From an uncultured Ruaniaceae bacterium (GTDB taxonomy: Bacteria > Actinomycetota > Actinomycetes > Actinomycetales > Beutenbergiaceae): a DNA stretch of 6,044 bases. The translations under genes were made by a program, and so were the position numbers. This document shows positions 1 through 4,334 of this stretch, piece by piece (within the stretch, counting starts at the first letter, position 1; every line of letters starts with the position of its first letter). The notes beneath the pieces are model-generated. The model was not told the DNA's origin and did no database searches. It saw only the letters and a list, made by a program, of their open reading frames with translations. The stretch spans positions 1 through 6,044 of the forward strand of contig CALKWS010000185.1 of the NCBI GenBank assembly GCA_938004115.1, given 5' to 3'.

Positions 1-299
1 TAGAACACCCGCGCGGTGCGTCCGTAGTACTTGGCCTCCAGGGCCCGAACCCGCTTGGTGCGCACCACTCGCACCAGCCCGGCGGCCTCGAGCACCTTCA
101 GGTGGTGGCCCACGGTGCCCTTCGGTCTGCCGAGCGCCTGCGCCAGTTCCGAGGTGGTCGCGGCACGTTCGTCCAGGAGCTTGATGATCGCCAGCCGGGT
201 GTCCTCGAACAGCGCGCGGTAGTGCTCCGGGCGCGTCAGGTGGAGGGCATCGGGCAGGTCGTAGTCCGGGTGCGTCCGGGCGGCAGAACGGTCGGCCAT
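1..299 (-). CDS. ArsR-type winged-helix transcriptional regulator (C-terminus outside the window)
   Basis: DNA-binding transcriptional regulator, truncated by the left edge; 99 codons are visible. The start is ATG at 299-297. Residues about 24-45 (RPEHYRALFEDTRLAIIKLL) form the first helices of an ArsR/SmtB-like domain. Residues 47-70 form the helix-turn-helix, with TSELAQALGRPKGTVGHHLK as the helix-turn-recognition helix, and residues 71-90 form the wing (LVRVVRTKRVRALEAKYY). The YYGRTARVF ending is typical of a long actinobacterial subfamily of roughly 200 residues, so much of the protein probably lies beyond the window. No metal-binding ELCVCDL-type cysteine motif is visible, so a metal sensor is not supported; the ligand is unknown. 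No Shine-Dalgarno sequence precedes the ATG, while promoter-like hexamers end 6 nt upstream, suggesting a leaderless mRNA. It diverges from the Smr gene and may regulate both. Confidence 0.88.
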   Translation of the reverse strand, partial: MADRSAARTHPDYDLPDALHLTRPEHYRALFEDTRLAIIKLLDERAATTSELAQALGRPKGTVGHHLKVLEAAGLVRVVRTKRVRALEAKYYGRTARVF

Positions 300-305
300 T
301 GTCGA

Positions 306-327
306 ATGGTCGAGTAATGCCGACCAT
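306..327. promoter_or_regulatory. Inverted repeat ATGGTCG-N8-CGACCAT, candidate operator
   Basis: A perfect 7-bp inverted repeat (306-312 and 321-327) with an 8-bp spacer puts the half-site centres 15 bp apart, suitable for a dimeric winged-helix protein. It covers the proposed minus-strand -10 (306-311) and touches the proposed plus-strand -10 (325-330). A second, shorter palindrome, CCATT-GTCG-AATGG, lies at 296-309 across the ArsR-type start codon. Position and symmetry suggest autorepression plus control of the divergent Smr gene. This is inference; no binding consensus is known for this regulator. Confidence 0.4.
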
Positions 328-330
328 AAT
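325..330 (+). promoter_or_regulatory. Candidate -10 box (CATAAT) for the Smr gene
   Basis: CATAAT differs from TATAAT at one position and lies 45 bp upstream of the Smr ATG at 376. No convincing -35 is found at 16-18 bp upstream (TCGAAT or neighbours), so the promoter may be weak or activator-dependent. The hexamer overlaps the edge of the inverted repeat at 306-327 and abuts the minus-strand -35. Confidence 0.35.
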
Positions 331-375
331 GTCAAGGCCGCGCGTGGCATCCTGGTGAGTGAACTGGGAGGTGCG

Positions 376-630
376 ATGGCACGGCTCACCGTTGACCTGC
401 ATGACGTGTACAACCGCAGCAAGGACATCGACAGGGCGCTGCACGAGGCACTCGATGAGGCCGAACGCGCCCGCATCAAGACGGTGGAGATCATTCCGGG
501 CAAGGGCAGCGGCCAACTGAAGAAGCGCGTGCTGCGGTTCCTGGACCGTAAGGACATCAAGGCGCGCTACCACCGGGTGGAGAAGGACTCGAAGAACTTC
601 GGCCGCGTCTTCGTGCACTTCAAGCACTGA
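376..630 (+). CDS. Small Smr-domain (MutS2 C-terminal-like) protein, 84 aa
   Basis: Stand-alone Smr domain, the fold found at the C-terminus of MutS2, which binds or nicks nucleic acid; the role of short actinobacterial versions is not established. Residues 5-9 (TVDLH) give the conserved DLH motif, and residues about 42-54 (VEIIPGKGSGQLK) give the glycine loop, usually HGKGxG and here PGKGSG. A basic stretch, KKRVLRFLDRKDIKARYHRV, and the FVHFK end follow. The domain fills the whole protein, which is the normal length for this subfamily. ATG 376 is preferred because GGAGGT lies at 367-372 just ahead of it. A GTG at 355 in frame would add seven residues (MSELGGA) unlike the family and would place that ribosome site inside the gene. 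The next residue after DLH is D, not the commoner G. It is probably monocistronic and diverges from the ArsR-type gene. Confidence 0.9.
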   Translation: MARLTVDLHDVYNRSKDIDRALHEALDEAERARIKTVEIIPGKGSGQLKKRVLRFLDRKDIKARYHRVEKDSKNFGRVFVHFKH

Positions 631-703
631 GCCGGGCGTGGCGCCCTCATCGAGCCCATGCGCGCCGCGTCCGCACTGAGCCGGGCGTGCGGCGCCCTCA
701 TCG
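624..703 (+). repeat. Imperfect direct repeat duplicating the end of the Smr gene
   Basis: The 29-bp segment 624-652, starting GCACTGAGCCGGGCGTG, recurs at 673-703, 49 bp downstream; the second copy differs only by a 2-base insertion (CG after GGCGTG). The first copy includes the last codon and TGA of the Smr gene, so part of its 3' end and trailer has been duplicated. Each copy can fold into a short GC hairpin, GGGCG/CGCCC (634-638 with 642-646, and 683-687 with 693-697), which could act as a weak terminator, though no T-tract follows. Confidence 0.75.
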
Positions 704-710
704 CACCGAG

Positions 711-747
711 CGTGCGCGCGGTCCCACCGGACCGGCCGTGCGCGCGG
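711..747 (+). repeat. Short direct repeat CGTGCGCGCGG
   Basis: CGTGCGCGCGG occurs at 711-721 and again at 737-747, 26 bp apart, within the GC-rich spacer before the YbaK-type gene. It follows directly on the 624-703 duplication and may be a decayed part of the same slippage-prone tract. No function is suggested. Confidence 0.45.
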
Positions 748-789
748 GGCCCGTGCGGGGGTGACGTCGCCGGGCGTAAGGTGAGGGCG

Positions 790-1278
790 ATGAGCGAGAA
801 CGAGCACGTCCCCGACGGCCCGGGCGTGCGGGCGCTGGCCGCCTCCGGGCTGGCCCACACCCTCACTCGGCACGGCCGCGTGAACTCCCTGGCCGAGGCC
901 GCCGCAGCCAGGGGAGTAGCGCCCCAGGACCTGATCAAGACCCTGGTGGTGCGCCGCGGCAAGGGCGACTACCTGTTCGTGCTGGTGCCGGGACTGCGCG
1001 CCATCTCCTGGCCCAAGTTGCGCGAGTTGCTGGACGTCAACCGGCTGTCCATGCCGGACGCCGGCGTGGCCAGGGACGTGACCGGATACGAACGCGGCGC
1101 CATCACCCCGTTCGGTTCGCTGCAGGAACTGCCCGTCATCGCCGACGCCACGCTCCCCGGCCGCACCGTGTCCATCGGCGCCGGCGATCACGGACTGGCC
1201 GCCACCGTGGACGCCGATGAGTTGATCGCCCACCTCCGGGCCCGGGTCGCCGACATCAGCGACCCGGAGAATCCCTGA
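790..1278 (+). CDS. YbaK/ProRS-associated domain protein, probable aminoacyl-tRNA deacylase, 162 aa
   Basis: Trans-editing hydrolase family that removes wrongly attached amino acids from tRNA (Cys or Ala from tRNA-Pro in characterised members) in the cytoplasm. The YbaK fold spans residues about 20-155. Visible hallmarks are IKTLVVR with the conserved lysine K50, the central strand YLFVLVPG (61-68), the active-site loop GYERGAITPFG (99-109; GYxxGGxxPxG in the family), and SIGAGDHGLAATVDADELI near the end. The second glycine of GG is alanine here (A104). ATG 790 is chosen because AAGGTGAGG (778-786) is a good ribosome site; a longer frame from 658 would run through repeated spacer DNA and has no family match. 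TAAGGT at 777-782 also resembles a -10 box 7 nt before the ATG, but no -35 matches. First gene of a tight three-gene cluster. The amino acid specificity cannot be read from the sequence. Confidence 0.88.
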   Translation: MSENEHVPDGPGVRALAASGLAHTLTRHGRVNSLAEAAAARGVAPQDLIKTLVVRRGKGDYLFVLVPGLRAISWPKLRELLDVNRLSMPDAGVARDVTGYERGAITPFGSLQELPVIADATLPGRTVSIGAGDHGLAATVDADELIAHLRARVADISDPENP

Positions 1279-1289
1279 GCAAGACCTCG

Positions 1290-2150
1290 ATGGGCCTCCT
1301 GCCGCACCCCCTGACCGGCGCCGAATTCCCCTCCCCGGTCCCACCCGGCCGCGGTTGGCCGGAGGACCCGGCCCGGCCGCGCACCCCGCGCGCGCGTGAT
1401 GCGCAGCAGGTCGCGACCCTGGCGGCCTCGGCGCGCACTTTGGGGCAGGTGGACGCCCGCTCCAGCGTCTGCCGGGCCTGTCCCCGGCTGGTGGAGTGGC
1501 GCGAGGAGGTGGCCCGCACCCGGCGGCGCGCCTACGCCGACCAGCCCTACTGGGGCCGTCCCGGGCCGGGTCTGGGCGATGAGCGACCGCGGTTGCTGGT
1601 GGTGGGCCTGGCCCCGGCCGCGCACGGGGCGAACCGCACCGGCAGGCTCTTCACCGGGGACCGCTCGGGGGACTGGATCATCGCCGCGCTGCACCGCGCC
1701 GGTTACGCCAACCAACCCACCAGCGACCATGCCGGCGACGGGTTGGTGCTCACCGGCGCCCGGATCGTCTCCGCCGTGCGGTGCGCCCCGCCGGGCAACG
1801 CCCCCACCCCAGCCGAACGGGCCACCTGTGGCCACTGGTTGCGCCGGGAGATCGACCTGGTCACGCCCACCGTCACCGGCATCCTGGCCCTGGGCCAGAT
1901 CGCCTGGAACGCCACCTTCGGCGCACTGAGCACGCTCGGGTGGCAGGTGCCCCGCCCGCGGCCGGCGTTCGGCCACGGGGCCACCGCGCACGTCGTACCG
2001 CCTTCGGACCGCGCCCGCGCCCGCACCGGGGTCGCCGTCGTCGGCTCCTACCACGTGTCCCAGCAGAACACCTTCACCGGCCGTCTCACGAAGGACATGC
2101 TCGACGCCGCGATCGCCGCCTGTGCGGGGGACCAGCAGGAGCAGGCGTGA
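1290..2150 (+). CDS. udgB: Family 5 (UdgB-type) uracil-DNA glycosylase, 286 aa
   Basis: Removes uracil, and in characterised UDGb enzymes also hypoxanthine and other deaminated bases, from DNA to start base excision repair. Motif 1 is GLAPAAHGANRTGRLF (106-121), diagnostic of family 5, which lacks the Asp or Asn catalytic residue of other UDGs. The second motif is SYHVSQQNTFTGRLT (253-267). Cysteines C61 and C64 (CRAC), C165 and C180 are placed to bind the family 4Fe-4S cluster. Length is normal. The N-terminal PHPLTG...SPVPPGRGWP block is conserved in actinobacterial members and supports the ATG at 1290, although no clear Shine-Dalgarno sequence precedes it; it starts 11 bp after the previous stop, so coupling is likely. 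In the motif usually read as HPSQQ, proline is replaced by V255. The stop overlaps the next gene's start. Cytoplasmic. Confidence 0.93.
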   Translation: MGLLPHPLTGAEFPSPVPPGRGWPEDPARPRTPRARDAQQVATLAASARTLGQVDARSSVCRACPRLVEWREEVARTRRRAYADQPYWGRPGPGLGDERPRLLVVGLAPAAHGANRTGRLFTGDRSGDWIIAALHRAGYANQPTSDHAGDGLVLTGARIVSAVRCAPPGNAPTPAERATCGHWLRREIDLVTPTVTGILALGQIAWNATFGALSTLGWQVPRPRPAFGHGATAHVVPPSDRARARTGVAVVGSYHVSQQNTFTGRLTKDMLDAAIAACAGDQQEQA

Positions 2151-2671
2151 CCGAGGCCGATCCGCACCGGATCCGGCTCGACGGCGAGCAGGTCACCCTG
2201 GTGCCCGTCAGCGCCGCGCACGTCCGCGACCTGCGGCGCATCGCGGCCACGCCCGAGGTGCGGGCGGTGTGGGGGGATGAGGCCGCCTCCCCGCGGTGGC
2301 CGTTCGACAAGTCCAGCACGACGTTCACGGTGCTCCTTCGCGGCGCGGTGGCCGGCCTGGTGCAGTACGGCGAGGAGACCGACCCGGACTACCGGCATGC
2401 GTCCATCGACATCTTCCTCGACCCGGCCGTCCACGGCCGCGGCATCGGCACCGACGCGGTCCGGACCCTGGCCGGGTACCTGCTCACCGACCGTGGACAC
2501 CACCGCCTGGTGATCGACCCGGCGGCGGACAACCACGCGGCCATCCGGTGCTATCAGAAGGTCGGTTTCCGTACGGTCGGCGTCATGCGGAAGTACGAGC
2601 GGGACACCGACGGCGAGGGCTGGCACGACGGGTTGCTGATGGACCTGCTGGCCGAGGACCTGCGTGCATAG
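2147..2671 (+). CDS. GNAT acetyltransferase, aminoglycoside 6'-N-acetyltransferase-like, 174 aa
   Basis: Acetyl-CoA-dependent N-acetyltransferase. The GNAT fold covers nearly the whole protein. The acetyl-CoA pyrophosphate loop is HGRGIGTDAV (96-105), a QxxGxG/A-type motif; motif B is NHAAIRCYQKVGF (129-141). The stretches DYRHASIDIFLDP and WHDGLLMDLL resemble AAC(6')-type enzymes and their many unassigned chromosomal relatives, so the substrate could be an aminoglycoside or some cellular amine or protein. Resistance is not shown. The start is GTG 2147, overlapping the upstream TGA as GTGA, with AGGAG at 2137-2141 five bases ahead; an upstream extension in the same frame lies inside udgB and is not real. 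It is the last gene of the ybaK-type/udgB cluster and is likely translated by coupling. Confidence 0.87.
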   Translation: MTEADPHRIRLDGEQVTLVPVSAAHVRDLRRIAATPEVRAVWGDEAASPRWPFDKSSTTFTVLLRGAVAGLVQYGEETDPDYRHASIDIFLDPAVHGRGIGTDAVRTLAGYLLTDRGHHRLVIDPAADNHAAIRCYQKVGFRTVGVMRKYERDTDGEGWHDGLLMDLLAEDLRA

Positions 2672-2694
2672 AACGGCCTTGCGTCGATTTGCCA

Positions 2695-2734
2695 TGACCC
2701 ACGGCCCACCCGCGTGGCCGCCGGACACGGGTCA
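2695..2734 (+). terminator. Possible terminator structure after the GNAT gene
   Basis: TGACCC (2695-2700) pairs with GGGTCA (2729-2734), and CCACG (2699-2703) with CGTGG (2713-2717) gives an alternative inner hairpin. No T-tract follows. The 134-bp spacer between the GNAT and ndh genes needs to end one transcript and start another, so this position fits, but the fold is only moderately strong. Confidence 0.25.
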
Positions 2735-2770
2735 CCTGCGACGCCCCCGGGGCGGGCACCCATGGTCCTC

Positions 2771-2799
2771 AGGACAGCCCGGGTGGTGTGCCCTATCGT
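2771..2799 (+). promoter_or_regulatory. Predicted leaderless promoter of ndh
   Basis: AGGACA at 2771-2776 matches the last four bases of the -35 consensus TTGACA. A 17-bp spacer leads to TATCGT at 2794-2799 (TANNNT-type -10). Only six bases (GCGAGT) separate the -10 from ATG 2806, so the transcript would begin at the start codon. No Shine-Dalgarno sequence is present, which agrees. The same CTATCGT string recurs ahead of the tRNA gene at 4230-4236. Confidence 0.55.
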
Positions 2800-2805
2800 G
2801 CGAGT

Positions 2806-4191
2806 ATGAGTGCCACCACGCTGCCACGGCCGCGCAAGGTGCCCCGCGTCCTGATCCTGGGCGGTGGGTACGTCGGATTACATGTGGCCCGGGAGATCCG
2901 TAAACGGATGGGCCGGCGGGAGGTCGCGATCGGGCTGGTGGATCCGCGCCCGTACATGACGTACCAGCCGTTCCTGCCCGAAGCCGCCGCGGGATCCCTG
3001 GAGCCGCGCCATGTGGTGGCCTCCCACCGGCAGTTCCTGCGCGGGATCAACGTGCTCACCGGCCGCGTGACGGCCCTGGACCACGCACAGCGCCGGGCCA
3101 CGATCACCCCCGCGTCCGGGCCGGCGTTCAGCGTGACCTACGACCACGTGGTGATCGCCCTGGGGGCGGTGGCCCGGGTGCTGCCCATCCCCGGGCTGGC
3201 CGAGACGGGCGTCGGTTTCAAACAGGTCGAGGAAGCCATCGCGCTGCGCAACCGGGTGCTGACCAAGATGGACGAGGCGGCCTCCACCTGGGACGCCGAG
3301 GCCCGACGGCGGATGCTCACCTTCACTTTCGTCGGCGGCGGGTTCGCCGGCGTGGAAGCGATCGGGGAAGTGGAGGACATGGCCCGGGAGGCGTGCCGCT
3401 ACTACGACTCGATCGACCCTGGGGACCTGCGCTTCATCCTGGTGGAGGGCACCAGCCGGATCCTGCCCGAGGTGGGTGCGGACCTGGGGCAGTACGCCCT
3501 GGAGCAACTCCGCCAGCGCGACATCGACGTGCACCTGGATACGTTCCTGAACTCCTGCGTCGATGGGCACATCGAGTTGTCCGACGGAACCGAGTTCGAC
3601 AGCGACACCCTGGTGTGGACCGCCGGAGTCAAGGCCAACCCGGTGCTGCGCGACACCGACCTGCCTCTGGACGACACCGGCCGCGTGCGTGCCCTACCCA
3701 CGTTGCAGGTGTGCACCGCGGACGGCGAGCCCCTCGAGGGCGCCTGGGCCGCGGGGGACTGCGCCGCCGTCCCCGATCTGAGCGCGCCGGGGATCGCCAC
3801 CTGTGCCCCCACCGCCCAGCACGCGATCCGGCAGGCGCACCACCTGGGCGGGAATCTCACCAGCGTCCTTGGTGGGGGTGCCCTGGAGGACTACAACCAC
3901 CGCAACCTGGGTACCGTTGCCTCCCTGGGGTTGTACAAGGGAGTCGCCGAGGTGCTCGGACTGAAGTTCCGCGGCCCGTTGGCGTGGTTCATGCACCGCA
4001 CCTACCACATGACCGCGATGCCTACCTTGAACCGTAAGGTGCGCATCCTGCTGGACTGGACGATGGCGTTGCTGTTCCGCCGCGACATCGTGGCCCTGGG
4101 CCGGCTGCAGACACCGCGGGAGGAGTTCGTGCACGCCGCTGCGACCTCCCAGCCGAAGGCTGCGACCTCCCAACCGAAGCAGAGCAGCTAG
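2806..4191 (+). CDS. ndh: Type II NADH:quinone dehydrogenase (NDH-2), 461 aa
   Basis: Single-subunit, non-proton-pumping flavoenzyme that passes electrons from NADH to membrane menaquinone. Two Rossmann folds are visible: FAD-binding VLILGGGYVG (15-24) with the acidic DPRPY strand end, and NADH-binding FVGGGFAGVE (175-184). WAAGDCAAVPD (314-324) is the second FAD contact, and TAQHAIRQ (336-343) matches the quinone-site AQxAxxQ motif. Residues about 388-433 form an amphipathic C-terminal segment (PLAWFMHRTYHMTAMP, then KVRILLDWTMALLF) that anchors the protein to the inner membrane face, as in actinobacterial Ndh. ATG 2806 is chosen over GTG 2788 because the -10 box TATCGT lies inside the longer reading. 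Codon 25 (2878-2880) is TTA, one of only two TTA codons in the window's genes. The last residues hold a 7-residue tandem repeat, AATSQPK twice, outside the family fold. Confidence 0.94.
   Translation: MSATTLPRPRKVPRVLILGGGYVGLHVAREIRKRMGRREVAIGLVDPRPYMTYQPFLPEAAAGSLEPRHVVASHRQFLRGINVLTGRVTALDHAQRRATITPASGPAFSVTYDHVVIALGAVARVLPIPGLAETGVGFKQVEEAIALRNRVLTKMDEAASTWDAEARRRMLTFTFVGGGFAGVEAIGEVEDMAREACRYYDSIDPGDLRFILVEGTSRILPEVGADLGQYALEQLRQRDIDVHLDTFLNSCVDGHIELSDGTEFDSDTLVWTAGVKANPVLRDTDLPLDDTGRVRALPTLQVCTADGEPLEGAWAAGDCAAVPDLSAPGIATCAPTAQHAIRQAHHLGGNLTSVLGGGALEDYNHRNLGTVASLGLYKGVAEVLGLKFRGPLAWFMHRTYHMTAMPTLNRKVRILLDWTMALLFRRDIVALGRLQTPREEFVHAAATSQPKAATSQPKQSS
4138..4179 (+). repeat. 21-bp tandem duplication in the ndh 3' end
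   Basis: Two adjacent 21-bp units (4138-4158 and 4159-4179) differ by one base (CAGCCG against CAACCG) and encode AATSQPK twice. The repeat stays in frame and adds seven residues to the polar tail after the membrane-binding helix. Near identity suggests a recent duplication by slippage. Confidence 0.9.
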
Positions 4192-4196
4192 CACGG

Positions 4197-4223
4197 TCGT
4201 CCGGTGCCGCCAGCACCGGGCGG
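4197..4223 (+). terminator. Strong hairpin after ndh, probable intrinsic terminator
   Basis: CCGGTGC (4201-4207) and GCACCGG (4213-4219) form a perfect 7-bp stem with loop CGCCA. Extension by T200-G220, G199-C221, C198-G222 and T197-G223 (add 4000) makes 11 pairs with two wobbles. It begins 5 bp after the ndh stop. The run after it is GGGCCTCTATCGTT, not a proper T-tract, as often seen in high-GC actinobacteria. It also occupies the -35/spacer region expected for the tRNA promoter, so partial read-through into the tRNA is possible. Confidence 0.6.
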
Positions 4224-4230
4224 GGGCCTC

Positions 4231-4236
4231 TATCGT
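4231..4236 (+). promoter_or_regulatory. Candidate -10 box of the tRNA gene (TATCGT)
   Basis: TATCGT lies 10 bp before the first tRNA base, so transcription would start around 4242-4244 with a very short 5' leader. It is identical to the proposed ndh -10. No -35 match is found 17-18 bp upstream, where the ndh hairpin sits. The tRNA could therefore be made from its own weak promoter, by read-through from ndh, or both. Confidence 0.4.
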
Positions 4237-4246
4237 TAGGGGAGCC

Positions 4247-4320
4247 GCCCCCGTAGCCCAATCGGCAGAGGCAGCCGACTTAAAATCGGTTCAGTCCGGG
4301 TTCGAGTCCCGGCGGGGGCA
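4247..4320 (+). tRNA. tRNA with anticodon UAA (reads UUA, Leu) but short variable loop
   Basis: Complete 74-nt cloverleaf. Acceptor stem GCCCCCG (4247-4253) pairs fully with CGGGGGC (4313-4319); the discriminator is A4320, and CCA is not encoded (CGC follows). The D-stem is GCC (4256-4258) with GGC (4270-4272), three pairs, around an 11-nt loop holding GG (4264-4265). The anticodon stem is GCCGA (4274-4278) with TCGGT (4286-4290), ending in a G-T pair; the loop is CTTAAAA with anticodon TAA at 4281-4283. The variable loop is only TCAGT (4291-4295). The T-stem is CCGGG/CCCGG with loop TTCGAGT. The D-arm layout, A73 and anticodon are leucine-like, but a canonical bacterial tRNA-Leu has a long variable arm, absent here. 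The charged amino acid is therefore uncertain; leucine is the best guess. Confidence 0.88.
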
Positions 4321-4334
4321 CGCAGGTCAGGTGA

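Larger units (their letters stand above)
306..335 (-). promoter_or_regulatory. Predicted leaderless promoter of the ArsR-type gene
   Basis: On the minus strand a perfect -35 hexamer TTGACA lies at 335-330. After an 18-bp spacer comes GACCAT at 311-306, which matches the -10 consensus at three of six positions (A2, A5, T6). Six bases (TCGACA) separate it from the ATG at 299, so transcription would begin at or next to the start codon. This fits the missing Shine-Dalgarno sequence and the frequent leaderless mRNAs of actinobacteria. The -35 is strong; the -10 is weak. Confidence 0.5.

Noticed and set aside
624..747. CRISPR-like array in the spacer after the Smr gene
   Set aside because: Only two copies of each repeat, of different type and unequal spacing, and no cas genes.
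658..789. 44-codon N-terminal extension of the YbaK-type protein
   Set aside because: Runs through the repeated spacer, has no family match, and a good ribosome site precedes ATG 790.
1703..1705. TTA triplet in udgB
   Set aside because: It spans GGT TAC (Gly138-Tyr139) and is out of frame, so it is not a TTA codon.
1188..2054. Long minus-strand open frame opposite udgB
   Set aside because: Low-complexity Gly/Arg/Pro/Ala translation with no family resemblance; a shadow of GC-rich codon bias in udgB, whose motifs are clear.
2048..2728. Long minus-strand open frame opposite the GNAT gene
   Set aside because: Antisense shadow; the GNAT frame has full family motifs, a Shine-Dalgarno sequence and a coupled start.
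2878..3570. Minus-strand open frame opposite ndh
   Set aside because: No recognisable domain; the opposite strand encodes an intact NDH-2.
4247..4320. Calling the tRNA a bldA homologue or normal tRNA-Leu
   Set aside because: The long variable arm that defines bacterial tRNA-Leu is missing, so only the anticodon and D-arm support leucine.
4247..4320. tRNA gene as an integration site for a mobile element
   Set aside because: No integrase, no repeated tRNA 3' end and no foreign-looking genes are seen nearby.
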